From Candidatus Saccharimonadota bacterium (GTDB taxonomy: Bacteria > Patescibacteriota > Saccharimonadia > Saccharimonadales > Saccharimonadaceae), in the NCBI GenBank assembly GCA_027492465.1, contig JAPUET010000024.1, positions 124,001-188,000 on the forward strand: 64,000 nt of DNA, read 5' to 3'. Below the pieces are notes generated by a model. It was not told where the DNA came from and ran no database searches. It worked only from the letters and a program-made list of their open reading frames with translations. A program made the translations under genes and the position numbers. Below are positions 7,538 to 15,624 of the stretch, in pieces. Position 1 is the first letter of the stretch; every line of letters begins with the position of its first letter.

Positions 7538-9067
7538 ATGAGTACAAAAAAATACTTGCGCAATATTGGAACTCTCATTCAAGAAACACGGCTTGCACGT
7601 GGCATGACTCAAAGCGAACTTGCGATAGCACTCGGCACCAGCCAGAGTGCGATTAATCGGATTGAAAAGGGTGGTCAAAATATAAGTTTAGAAATGATTG
7701 CACGTATTAGCGAGGTGCTTGCGAGCGAGATTGTACGACTGAATAACTCCGGCAAAACTAGCTTCCGCATCAGTGGCGGTAATGAACTCCACGGTAAGAT
7801 TGAGGTAAAAACCAGTAAGAACGCCGCCGTGGGCCTACTCTGCGCGAGCCTACTCAATAAAGGCAAGACAACGTTTCGGCGCGTTGCACGTATCGAAGAA
7901 GTTAACCGCATTATCGAAGTGCTTGAAAGTATTGGGGTGAAATGTCGCTGGCTACCGCATAATGACCTTGAGATTACCCCCCCAAAGAAATTACGTCTTG
8001 AAGACATGGATGTTAATGCCGCTAAACGTACCCGTACGGTGATAATGTTCCTCGGCCCGCTTCTCCACCAATATCATGATTTTAAGCTGCCATTTGCCGG
8101 TGGATGCAATCTTGGAACTCGCACCGTTGAGCCACATATGGTCGGCCTAGAGCCGTTTGGTTTATCGGTAGAAGCCCGAGAAGGTACCGACTACTACCAT
8201 GCAACATCATCGCCCCGTCAAGTGGAACGTTCTATTTTCTTAACCGAACGCGGCGATACCGTCACCGAAAACGTGATTATGGCGGCCGCACTTTATGACG
8301 GTAAAGTCACCATCCGTAATGCCAGCCCGAACTACATGGTGCAAGATGTTTGTTTTTTCCTTGAAAAGCTAGGAGTAAAAATAGAAGGTATTGGCACAAC
8401 GGTACTCACCATTCATGGAGTTGGCTCTATCAATAAGAACGTTGAGTATTTCCCCAGCGAAGACCCTATCGAAGCGATGAGCTTTGTTGCGGCTGGCGTT
8501 GTAACAAATTCTGAAATTACCATTCAACGCGCGCCAATTGAATTCTTAGAGTGGGAGCTTGCCGTGCTTGAAGGCATGGGCCTTGAATTTAATCTTACCG
8601 ATGAGTACATGGCGCGCAACGGCCGTACGCGACTTGTCGATATAGCACTTAAAAAAAGCCGGCTCCACGCACCGAAAGATAAAATCCATGCCCTTCCCTT
8701 TCCTGGTATAAATATGGATAATCTGCCGTTCATGGGACTCTGCGCTACGGTAGCAAAAGGCCGCACACTTATTCACGACTGGAGCTATGAAAACAGAGCT
8801 ATTTACTTTACCGAGCTCACAAAGCTCAATGCTGACATAGAGATGGTCGACCCACATCGCGTCTATATTACCGGCCCTACAAAGTGGAAGCCAGCCGATA
8901 TAACGGCACCTGCCGCCCTGCGTCCAAGCGTGGTCATACTACTCGCTATGCTGGCCGCACCAGGTAATTCAACGCTCCGCGATGTCTATAGTATTAATCG
9001 CGGGTATGAAGATATCGCGGCTCGGCTTAACTCGATTGGTGCAAATATCGAAACCACCTGGGAATAG
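7538..9067 (+). CDS. murA: UDP-N-acetylglucosamine 1-carboxyvinyltransferase fused to an N-terminal Xre-type HTH
   Basis: 509 residues, about 75-90 longer than usual MurA. Residues ~10-65 are a cro/C1-type helix-turn-helix (RLARGMTQSELAIALGTSQ, then SAINRIEKG). The MurA part follows: Lys94-Asn95 in 'KTSKNAAV' match the E. coli Lys22-Asn23 pair, and the catalytic Cys is in AGGC (residue 190). It transfers enolpyruvate from PEP to UDP-GlcNAc. The upstream gap has TATAAT-like boxes shortly before ATG 7538, and the ATG gives the complete HTH. A DNA-binding domain on a wall enzyme suggests autoregulation or wall-precursor sensing; that is inference. Confidence 0.93.
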   Translation: MSTKKYLRNIGTLIQETRLARGMTQSELAIALGTSQSAINRIEKGGQNISLEMIARISEVLASEIVRLNNSGKTSFRISGGNELHGKIEVKTSKNAAVGLLCASLLNKGKTTFRRVARIEEVNRIIEVLESIGVKCRWLPHNDLEITPPKKLRLEDMDVNAAKRTRTVIMFLGPLLHQYHDFKLPFAGGCNLGTRTVEPHMVGLEPFGLSVEAREGTDYYHATSSPRQVERSIFLTERGDTVTENVIMAAALYDGKVTIRNASPNYMVQDVCFFLEKLGVKIEGIGTTVLTIHGVGSINKNVEYFPSEDPIEAMSFVAAGVVTNSEITIQRAPIEFLEWELAVLEGMGLEFNLTDEYMARNGRTRLVDIALKKSRLHAPKDKIHALPFPGINMDNLPFMGLCATVAKGRTLIHDWSYENRAIYFTELTKLNADIEMVDPHRVYITGPTKWKPADITAPAALRPSVVILLAMLAAPGNSTLRDVYSINRGYEDIAARLNSIGANIETTWE

Positions 9068-9128
9068 TGACAAGAGCTTCTGTATCTGTTACAATACGTG
9101 AGACTTCCAAATTTACACAATTATTTTT

Positions 9129-9205
9129 ATGGCGGATGTAGCTTGAGTTACCGTCCAAGCCGAATGGTGAGTGAAGTCATTATAGCGCAGCGCTCTAACC
9201 AACTG
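9129..9205. repeat. Scrambled partial copy of tRNA-His upstream of the gene
   Basis: Bases 9129-9143 repeat the first 13 nt of tRNA-His plus two upstream bases (same as 9243-9257). Bases 9189-9205 are a perfect 17-bp reverse complement of the D-arm at 9258-9274. A broken or rearranged tRNA copy is the simplest reading; if co-transcribed, the second piece could pair with the D-arm of the real tRNA. Confidence 0.7.
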
Positions 9206-9244
9206 GTTAAATAGTTGCGAGTACCTTGCGAGTAAATATAGTAT

Positions 9245-9319
<75 letters not shown>

Positions 9320-9322
<3 letters not shown>

Positions 9323-9361
9323 AAGAAAACACCCAGGTGCATGCCTGGGTGTTTTCTTTGG
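9320..9361. terminator. Palindromic terminator after tRNA-His
   Basis: Inverted repeat of about 18 bp around a 6-nt loop, starting at the encoded CCA and ending with its complement. T-rich right arm. Same style as the terminators after tRNA-Arg(TCG) and tRNA-Pro. Confidence 0.8.
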
Positions 9362-9400
9362 GACTTTATACGGTCTGAACGCGCGCCTTGGGCTGTGGGT

Positions 9401-9486
9401 GAGAACTGCCCGTGGCAGTTCTCAAGGAAACGTCACAGATGAGCTATGCTCATCTGCCTGACTTTCGGGGTCGCGCCTGCGCGACC
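9401..9486 (+). other. Cluster of three consecutive perfect hairpins downstream of tRNA-His
   Basis: Hairpins at 9401-9423 (10-bp stem, CGT loop), 9436-9456 (9-bp stem, TAT loop) and 9469-9486 (7-bp stem, CCTG loop). No T-runs, so not simple terminators. No gene in this stretch. Could be a structured RNA, a palindromic repeat unit, or a scar of an element; nothing decides. Confidence 0.5.
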
Positions 9487-9512
9487 GAGACCCATTAAGT
9501 AAATCATAAACA

Positions 9513-9878
9513 TCACGAATACGGATTATATCCACGCGCACCCGGTTCACGAAAGTTTACAGCCCGATTCGTCGCAGGTCGATCAATGCGGCTTGTCGAT
9601 CGATTAACCACCATCGAATTACGCGGCTTAGGCGAACTATCCGCCTCGGCACTCCTGGCGGTAGGTGTGGCTCGGTCTTCGCGAGCCGCCGCTCGGTAGT
9701 TATGCACAATTCCCGCATGTCGATACCCGTTCACGAGCTGCCTATTTCGCTCGATACTTTTACGACGCTCGAAAGACTCGCCACTGGTCGATCCGATACC
9801 CTCACTCGAAACAATAGAATTAGAGTGAAATGCATCACCCTCGGGAGTAGGCGCAAAGCGTAAGCCTAATGTACTCAT
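9513..9878 (-). CDS. Hypothetical small Ser/Arg-rich protein
   Basis: 121 residues, start ATG at 9878, rich in Ser, Arg and Asn, without membrane segments or recognisable domain; probably largely disordered. It fills the gap between tRNA-His and tRNA-Gly on the opposite strand. Not recognised; the open frame is long for chance and the start lies just downstream of an AT-rich region, but coding is not proven. Confidence 0.5.
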   Translation of the reverse strand: MSTLGLRFAPTPEGDAFHSNSIVSSEGIGSTSGESFERRKSIERNRQLVNGYRHAGIVHNYRAAAREDRATPTARSAEADSSPKPRNSMVVNRSTSRIDRPATNRAVNFREPGARGYNPYS

Positions 9879-9922
9879 GCTTTTATTTTACACCATTTCA
9901 ATGATACAATTACTAAGCACAT

Positions 9923-9997
9923 GCGGGTGTGGTATAACGTTCATTACTCCTGCCTTCCAAGCAGGCAACGCGAGTTAGACTCTCGCCACCCGCACCA
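9923..9997 (+). tRNA. tRNA-Gly(TCC) with U19-A56 elbow
   Basis: Acceptor GCGGGTG/CACCCGC, anticodon loop CTTCCAA (TCC), CCA encoded at 9995-9997. The D-loop reads AACGTTCA, so position 18 is G and 19 is T; the T-loop reads TTAGACT, so position 56 is A. The near-universal G19-C56 tertiary pair is thus replaced by U19-A56, a compensated swap. All stems pair, and acceptor and anticodon arms are regular, so this looks functional rather than decayed. Confidence 0.9.
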
Positions 9998-10053
9998 AGG
10001 CGAAACTCGTACTTAAGGCTTCGTTAAACGGAGTCTTTTGTTATTATAACTGT

Positions 10054-10596
10054 ATGAATCTATTATTCTTGTACGGACCGCCTGCTGCTGGCAAACTAAC
10101 AATTGCAAAAGAACTTGCAAAGATGACTGGCTACAAACTGTACGATAATCACACTATTATCTCACCGTTGGCCGAGTTATTCTCCTATACAGACCCAGTC
10201 CTCAACCCAATTCGTTCGTCGCTTGGCGAAAGAATCAGACTTGATATTTTTAAAACAGCAGCACAAGCGGGCGTTAACCTCATTACCACATCCGGAAGAG
10301 GGGGAGAGAAAGATTTTATATTCTTTCGTGAGATAAAAGAGGCGGTGGAGCAAAATGGAGGAAGCGTATTATTCGTTCAGGTCTCGCCTTCAAAAGAGAC
10401 CCTGCTACAAAGAGTTGACCAGCCTTCGCGCTTAGGTGTTAAGGCTGACACGAGAGAGAGGCTTGAAGAAATACTAGAGGAAAACCCCGGTCTATTCGAA
10501 AAGTTTCCGGATGAGGGTCACCTGTCAATTGATAATACCGAGATATCGGCAATCAATGCATCGGAAATGATTGTTGATTACTATAAATTAACCTAA
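10054..10596 (+). CDS. P-loop kinase-like protein (AAA/shikimate-kinase-like NTPase)
   Basis: 180 residues. Walker A GPPAAGKLT at the N-terminus, a 'DNHT' segment after the first helix, and an RVDQPSR-like lid region near residue 130. Overall plan is that of small P-loop nucleoside or metabolite kinases; the substrate cannot be told. A -10-like TATAAC lies a few bases before the ATG, so the message is probably leaderless. Confidence 0.7.
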   Translation: MNLLFLYGPPAAGKLTIAKELAKMTGYKLYDNHTIISPLAELFSYTDPVLNPIRSSLGERIRLDIFKTAAQAGVNLITTSGRGGEKDFIFFREIKEAVEQNGGSVLFVQVSPSKETLLQRVDQPSRLGVKADTRERLEEILEENPGLFEKFPDEGHLSIDNTEISAINASEMIVDYYKLT

Positions 10597-10782
10597 CAAA
10601 GCTCTAACCTCAACCAAAGTAGTGCATCAAAAAACAAACTTTCCGATATTCGGTCGCTCATTCGGGCGGATTCTTTGGAGATTAAGTCGAAACTGGCCAT
10701 CATCTATAGCGGCTTCTTTTTATGGTATACCCCTACACAACATCTCGGGATAGCATAGCCATCCACGGCTCGTGCTATTTAC

Positions 10783-11952
10783 TTACCGTTTTACTCTCGT
10801 CCACACACCCGCAGGATATTCGGTTTCAAGCCAGTCATCTATTGTGATATACAGTTTCTTGGTGTTATAGCAAGATTGCCTAAATTGTCTTGCTACGTCT
10901 TGTAACTCAATGGTCATCGCCTTAGATGTAAACACATAAGAATTTAGCGGATCTTCTAATATTTCAATACCTGTAGTTGATTTTTCGGCGTTATCAAGCC
11001 AAGATTTAGTGTTTGCGTCTTTTACTAAGCTTATATCTGTATAGCCGATAAAATAATCTGCCTTGCAGTTTTGCATAAAGCTCATTACTTCATCTTTGGT
11101 CTTTCCTGACTGCACGGCATTTACAACTTCGTCCTTAAAATACCATTTGCCATCTTTATACTGCTCGTATGTGCCGTCGTGCCAGAATTGTGGGCCGTCA
11201 CAGGTTTTCTGTACTTCCCGCGCAATGGGCACTAGTTCGGACACAAGTCTGTCGGCTATGCTTATTCTGTAAGGTTCACCATCTACCTTTACCAACACCA
11301 CGCCTGCTGCAGACGCCTCGGCTGAGGGAAACTGCATGCCATTAAGATTTTCCGATTCGGTTTGTTTTGTATAATAAAAACCCTTTAATTTGCAGGCTTT
11401 TAATAATTCAATGGCTTCTTCTTTTGTGATTTCTGGCTTGGCATTTGCGGCTACAAATTGTCTGTCCTCTTCTTCATTGCGTTGCTTAAACTCTTTATTT
11501 AGTTCGTCTACACGATTTGGGACGGCGACGCGCAACTGATAGACACTGTAAGCTCCGCATAAAGCAAGCAATGCAGAGATGACTAGTGACAAAATACCAA
11601 ACACAAGACCTTTGCCAAGAGATTTATGTTTTATCATATAAATCGGCAAGCCGATAAGGTTAATCAACGCTATTATTCCCACAGCAGGTACGAGTGTTAT
11701 GAATAAAAACAAGCCGATAAACTCAGTGCCTGACACTCCTGCCTTTGCTTGTTGAACTGCCCAGAGCATTACCAGGAGAAAAATAGCGACTCCGAGGGCT
11801 TGCAAAATACCTAGAACAATAAAGAAATAACGCCATTTTGATGATTTTTTATGTAGATTGCCGGGCATCGATGCCATTGGCTGAGGAGGCGGTCCGTTTA
11901 GCGTTCCTGCTGGTTGTCGTGGTACTTCTGGTGGTTTTTGATTTTCGTCCAT
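10783..11952 (-). CDS. Multi-pass membrane protein with proline-rich N-terminus and extracytoplasmic C-terminal region
   Basis: 389 residues. The first ~35 are Pro/Gln-rich and cytoplasmic; three or four hydrophobic helices follow up to about residue 160 (including a 'LVFGILSLVISALLALCGAYS' type stretch); the remaining ~220 residues are soluble with several Cys (ACKLKG, KTCDG, QNCKAD, QSCYN) that could form disulfides outside. Same gross design as 29488-30099. Not recognised. The 186 bp to the previous gene hold nothing visible. Confidence 0.7.
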   Translation of the reverse strand: MDENQKPPEVPRQPAGTLNGPPPQPMASMPGNLHKKSSKWRYFFIVLGILQALGVAIFLLVMLWAVQQAKAGVSGTEFIGLFLFITLVPAVGIIALINLIGLPIYMIKHKSLGKGLVFGILSLVISALLALCGAYSVYQLRVAVPNRVDELNKEFKQRNEEEDRQFVAANAKPEITKEEAIELLKACKLKGFYYTKQTESENLNGMQFPSAEASAAGVVLVKVDGEPYRISIADRLVSELVPIAREVQKTCDGPQFWHDGTYEQYKDGKWYFKDEVVNAVQSGKTKDEVMSFMQNCKADYFIGYTDISLVKDANTKSWLDNAEKSTTGIEILEDPLNSYVFTSKAMTIELQDVARQFRQSCYNTKKLYITIDDWLETEYPAGVWTRVKR

Positions 11953-12115
11953 ATCTTTCTACTTTCTTATGCTTAGTATATTTTATCGGCGAAAAATTAA
12001 AAAGCTGCTGCCAGCGATGGCACAATACCACAGTTACACTGCTATTTTTGTTAAACGTAGCAAGCGCACAAGCAGCGTGACTTAGGGCGGAGTTAGGGTA
12101 TACTAGTTATAACTC

Positions 12116-12976
12116 ATGAATACCGCTTCTGTCTCCAAGCCTTCGTCCGATTTACTCCACGGCTTTTTGTGCAGCGACGAGCAGGCGGTGCTTGCGAAGA
12201 TTGCTCGATATAAAGCCGAAGGAGGCCAGCGACTACACTTATTGACAGATTTCGACTTAACACTAACTCAAGGTTTTGTACCCGGACAAAATAGCGGCAC
12301 CTGGGATGTGATTGATGAGCTATTACCTCCAGATGCAGTTGTTCGCCATGCAGAGATCTATGGTTCGCTACGGCCGCTTGAGTTGCAGGGTCTATTAACG
12401 CCCGACATTGCTGTTGAAAAGTGGTCGGCAGTGCTCAATTTAATTTGCAGCCACAACATTAATATCGATGACCTGCGTGACGCCTTTTTGCATGTCGCCC
12501 AGCTGCGCGATGGTACACTGGAGCTGTTTCAGTATTTGGCCGCAGCCGAGGTGCCGCGAGTCGTGCTATCTTCTGGGATTAGCAATGTGATTAATATCAT
12601 GCTAGACCACTACGGCATTCTGGCGACACATATTGTTTCTAATACGCTGCAGTACGATCAGGATAGCAAAAAGGTCACCGGTTGGGATCCGAGCACGCTG
12701 ATACATATACTCAACAAAAACGAAAGGGCGAGCGGTGAACTGCGGCAGCTGCGTACGGCTCGTCCAAATACGATATTGCTTGGCGATGTCCCTGCCGACG
12801 TAAAAATGACTGATAGTGAAGCGCTACGGATTCGCGTGCTCGATCCACGCAAGGGCGAGACGCACGTATTCGATGATGCGGTCGCAGAAAGCTTCGCCGC
12901 CGGGTACGACCTTGTTACCGAACATAGCCTAGAGCCAGTTGCTCGTATCGCGCGATGGATTGTCGAGCACGCGTAA
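12116..12976 (+). CDS. HAD-superfamily pyrimidine 5'-nucleotidase-like protein
   Basis: 286 residues. HAD motif I DFDLTLT (residues ~43-49), motif II in 'VVLSSG' (about 150), and motif IV LLGDVPADVKM (about 222). The cap insertion between motifs I and II and the motif spacing recall the UMPH-1/cytosolic 5'-nucleotidase III family, which dephosphorylates pyrimidine nucleoside monophosphates. TATACT at 12099-12104 is 11 nt before ATG, leaving a very short leader. Confidence 0.75.
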   Translation: MNTASVSKPSSDLLHGFLCSDEQAVLAKIARYKAEGGQRLHLLTDFDLTLTQGFVPGQNSGTWDVIDELLPPDAVVRHAEIYGSLRPLELQGLLTPDIAVEKWSAVLNLICSHNINIDDLRDAFLHVAQLRDGTLELFQYLAAAEVPRVVLSSGISNVINIMLDHYGILATHIVSNTLQYDQDSKKVTGWDPSTLIHILNKNERASGELRQLRTARPNTILLGDVPADVKMTDSEALRIRVLDPRKGETHVFDDAVAESFAAGYDLVTEHSLEPVARIARWIVEHA

Positions 12977-13079
12977 TTGTCATATAGCATCGCTCTTCAT
13001 TTAGTTATTTATACTCTGATCATCATGCTAACCGTGGTTATAATGCATCAAATGTAAAAGAACATCGAATTCGAAGTTT

Positions 13080-14732
13080 TTACTTTGGTATAATTAAATA
13101 CGCGCCCTGATAGCTCAGCTGGATAGAGCAGAGGACTTCTAAGCCTAAGGTCGGTGGTTCGAATCCACCTCGGGGCACCATTTCAGAGAAAAAATCCAAA
13201 TCTTCGCCCGAATGGGCGATTTTTTGGTTCAGATTTCCTAATTTCTGCCACAGGCAAAAACCACTTTCCGCCCCCTTTCGGAAAGTGGTTTTTGGGCTTT
13301 CGCCGTTTGGGGTTTGGGTGAGGGTTTTGCGGTGTAAAAACAGGTTCGAGCCAAAGATTTCAGACAAAACGGCTTTTTGTCCGTTTAAGTCGTCAGTTTC
13401 TCGTAGAGAACAGATAGATTTTGCGGTATTTAGCCAATTTTGCATAGGTTCTATCCATGCATTTTGGTTGGTCGTGAGATTAGCCAAACTTTCCTCTAAA
13501 CTTTTCTTTTCGCTCAAAATCTCCGATTTTTTAGCGAGAAAGGTTTGGCGGTCAATGTCTTGGTCTAAATAACTATCTAGTAAAATCTTTTGCTTAGCGT
13601 TTAGGCGAGCGATTTGCATTCGCAAATCGTCCAGTAAAGACAAGTTGCTGGAACTTTCGGCTTGTTCGTCTTGGGCGATTTTATCGGTCATAAAGTCGTA
13701 AATATCATCGGACATTTCATATTCGCCAAGAAGTGCCGAAAGTTGTGGCAACAAATCTTTTTCTCTTATTGCTGGTTCTACACATTTAACGGCTCGCTTC
13801 TTACGAGAACAGCGATAATAAGTCCAACTATGCGTGTTGCCGTTTTTCTGGGTTTTGGTCTTTGTTTCAGCCGTTATACTCATGCCGCAGTACGCACATT
13901 TCAAAAGCCCTAAAAACGGTATTGTCGGTTTAATCTGTGGTTGCTTGTGTCCACGCTGTTCAATAACAGTTTGCACCTTGTCCCAAAGGGCTTTTGAAAC
14001 TATCGGCGTGTGGCGACCCTCGTGCAATTCGCCGTTATACAGAAAATGTCCGTAATAAAACGGGTTTTGTAAAATGCCTTTTACTTTGTCGTCCTTAAAC
14101 AGTTTCCCGCCACGAGTAATTGCACCATTTTCTTTCAGAAAAACGGCGAGATTCTCCATTGTTTGATCGCCTTTGGCGTATCGGTCAAACATCTCACGCA
14201 CTAATGGTGAATATCTTTTATCTACAACTATGCTTTTATTGCGTATGTCGTTCAGATAGCCAAAAGGTGCGGTACTTGGGAAATCGCCATTTCTTACCCT
14301 TGCTCGTAAACCTCGCTTGGTGTTTTCGGACAAATTATCTACATAGTATTTTGACTGACCAAACATAATAGACAGCATAAACTTGCCCTGCGATGTATTC
14401 TCAAACTGAAATACAGGAAACCGCAAAAAGTTTAGTGATGTTTGGTCTAACAAATAGATGATTTGTCCGCCGTCTACCGAGTTGCGGGCAAGTCGGTCAG
14501 GGTGCCACGCTAAAATGCCATTGGCTTCGCCAGACTGCAAACGAGATAACATTTCATTAAAGATTGGTCGTCCTGGACTTTTGGCGGTGCGTTTTTCTAT
14601 AAGCTCGTCAATAACTGTTAAATTGTTATCTTTCGCATACTTGCGGAGTTCCGCAAGTTGAGCGTCAATACTCAAAACCTGCTTATCTTCCGTATCAGTA
14701 GACTTGCGAGCATACAGAATATACTTTTCCAT
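13080..14732 (-). CDS. Large serine recombinase of island 1, 3' end running antisense through tRNA-Arg
   Basis: 550 residues. N-terminal resolvase domain with catalytic Ser in LYARKS and the LAWHPDRLAR helix; 'recombinase' domain from about 160; zinc ribbon (CAYCGMS ... YYRCSRKKRAVKC) at about 280-320; then a long coiled coil. The last 31 residues, after 'FFSEM', are encoded by the antisense strand of tRNA-Arg and are probably a product of insertion. The start ATG 14732 has AGAGGAGGG upstream. The gene converges on the tRNA, and a 160-bp inverted copy of its 3' end lies upstream of its own promoter. If the segment 13176-15025 were inverted, the tail would become SFYAHARTHFSTKCQK. 59921-61549 is a close relative. 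Confidence 0.93.
   Translation of the reverse strand: MEKYILYARKSTDTEDKQVLSIDAQLAELRKYAKDNNLTVIDELIEKRTAKSPGRPIFNEMLSRLQSGEANGILAWHPDRLARNSVDGGQIIYLLDQTSLNFLRFPVFQFENTSQGKFMLSIMFGQSKYYVDNLSENTKRGLRARVRNGDFPSTAPFGYLNDIRNKSIVVDKRYSPLVREMFDRYAKGDQTMENLAVFLKENGAITRGGKLFKDDKVKGILQNPFYYGHFLYNGELHEGRHTPIVSKALWDKVQTVIEQRGHKQPQIKPTIPFLGLLKCAYCGMSITAETKTKTQKNGNTHSWTYYRCSRKKRAVKCVEPAIREKDLLPQLSALLGEYEMSDDIYDFMTDKIAQDEQAESSSNLSLLDDLRMQIARLNAKQKILLDSYLDQDIDRQTFLAKKSEILSEKKSLEESLANLTTNQNAWIEPMQNWLNTAKSICSLRETDDLNGQKAVLSEIFGSNLFLHRKTLTQTPNGESPKTTFRKGAESGFCLWQKLGNLNQKIAHSGEDLDFFSEMVPRGGFEPPTLGLEVLCSIQLSYQGAYLIIPK
13104..13180 (+). tRNA. tRNA-Arg(TCT), anchor of island 1
   Basis: Acceptor GCCCTGA/TCGGGGC, anticodon loop CTTCTAA (TCT), G18-G19 and TTCGAAT normal, CCA encoded (13178-13180). 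TATAAT at 13089-13094. The anticodon stem has two purine mismatches at its ends (G27-A43 and A31-G39), leaving three Watson-Crick pairs. The gene's 3' end is intact after insertion. A hairpin with T6 at 13204-13224, inside the element, now serves as its terminator. Confidence 0.93.
13175..13180 (+). other. Left attachment core of island 1 (tRNA 3' end)
   Basis: GCACCA, the last six bases of tRNA-Arg(TCT). The same six bases in direct orientation at 18370-18375 precede what looks like the tRNA's original terminator, so the pair brackets the island as a short direct repeat. Confidence 0.65.
13176..13335. repeat. Inverted repeat 1, left arm (recombinase 3' end)
   Basis: 160 bp, identical by eye to the reverse complement of 14866-15025. 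Starts at C72 of tRNA-Arg and contains two internal hairpins (13206-13219 and around 13257-13294) and the recombinase codons up to about residue 480. Confidence 0.9.
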
Positions 14733-14733
14733 T

Positions 14734-14863
14734 TTTTGCCCTCCTCTTTAACTTAAAAAGCCGACTTGGTGCAACACAATTCAGATAAACTAAACTGTTC
14801 CAAGTCGGCTATTTAAGCCAAAAAATAAAGTTTATCTATAAATTGTGTTGCTCTTTCATTATA
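14734..14863 (-). promoter_or_regulatory. Recombinase 1 leader: promoter plus H-type pseudoknot before the ribosome site
   Basis: On the minus strand: TATAAT (14858-14863), then a leader in which 14841-14851 plus 14829-14836 pair with 14771-14781 plus 14784-14791 (stem B), and 14800-14810 pair with 14759-14769 (stem A, 11 bp). The halves interleave in the order B, A, B, A, so they form a pseudoknot. A CTTAAA/TTTAAG pair extends stem A. The ribosome site AGAGGAGGG follows within 10 nt, so folding could gate translation. The leader of the second recombinase folds the same way. Confidence 0.75.
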
Positions 14864-14865
14864 CA

Positions 14866-15025
14866 ACACCGCAAAACCCTCACCCAAACCCCAAACGGCG
14901 AAAGCCCAAAAACCACTTTCCGAAAGGGGGCGGAAAGTGGTTTTTGCCTGTGGCAGAAATTAGGAAATCTGAACCAAAAAATCGCCCATTCGGGCGAAGA
15001 TTTGGATTTTTTCTCTGAAATGGTG
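14866..15025. repeat. Inverted repeat 1, right arm
   Basis: Reverse complement of 13176-13335, 160 bp. Ends with TGGTG (15021-15025), the inverted copy of the last five tRNA bases. On the plus strand the recombinase frame continues through the core to a stop at 15076, adding SFYAHARTHFSTKCQK. Confidence 0.9.
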
Positions 15026-15152
15026 AGTTTTTACGCCCACGCTAGAACCCATTTTAGCACCAAATGCCAGAAATGAGATTTTCGGCGGGTCACCCCCGAC
15101 CCGACCCGCCGAACTGCTCCGCAGGGGTTGTCTGAGCCGATGTCCTCGCCGT
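15021..15152. repeat. Inverted repeat 2, left end of cassette A
   Basis: 132 bp, identical by eye to the reverse complement of 16484-16615. Begins with core TGGTG, then the shared half-site S (15026-15055; TTTTTACGCCCACGC then TAGAACCCATTT), then a GC-rich hairpin region around 15083-15112. Noncoding between 15077 and 15222. Confidence 0.9.
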
Positions 15153-15222
15153 GACTCGGAGTGGCACAGTCACCAGCTTCGCTATTAGTGATAGAATTGA
15201 AGGAGAAACATTGGAGGTAAAA

Positions 15223-15606
15223 ATGCCAAAACAATTAACGTTTGAAGAAGCATCTGCGATTGTTATGCAACATATCAAGGCTCGTAAATGGGATAAAACA
15301 AATTCAACAAGGGGTATTGCCGTATCACTATCGCTGGAGGCAAATGAGTTGCTGGAATACTTTCAGTGGCACGATGAATCGTTTGGTAGCAAAGAAGATA
15401 TGGCAAGTGAACTTGCTGATATTCTCATTTATGCAATTCAGTTCGCCGACAGATATGAGATAGACATTCCATCGGCAATTGCAAAGAAAATTGAAAAACA
15501 AAATAAAAAATACCCTGTTGAAATATTTGAGATTGAAGATGAGAAAGAGCGCAACAAAGCGTGGCTTGAGGCAAAAAAGAACTACAAAAAGGATACAACT
15601 CTGTAA
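15223..15606 (+). CDS. MazG-like nucleotide pyrophosphohydrolase (cassette A)
   Basis: 127 residues. An all-alpha MazG/dCTPase-like fold: N-terminal helix, 'LEANELLEYFQW' with the EL.E..QW motif, then 'ELADILIYAIQFAD' carrying the metal-binding ExxD pattern. Family enzymes hydrolyse (d)NTPs to monophosphates and pyrophosphate. ATG 15223 has TTGGAGG seven bases upstream; an in-frame extension upstream lies partly inside the inverted repeat and is rejected. 18 bp before the next gene, so likely co-transcribed. A chromosomal relative lies at 36138-36485. Confidence 0.85.
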   Translation: MPKQLTFEEASAIVMQHIKARKWDKTNSTRGIAVSLSLEANELLEYFQWHDESFGSKEDMASELADILIYAIQFADRYEIDIPSAIAKKIEKQNKKYPVEIFEIEDEKERNKAWLEAKKNYKKDTTL

Positions 15607-15624
15607 CCTAGATTTCTTGGTAAT

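Noticed and set aside
13176-15025. Insertion sequence with terminal inverted repeats
   Set aside because: The repeats contain recombinase coding sequence and tRNA bases, there is no transposase, and flanking bases are not duplicated as direct target repeats of this segment.
14843-15076. Separate small plus-strand gene
   Set aside because: It is the inverted copy of the recombinase 3' end plus its alternative tail; no independent start signals.
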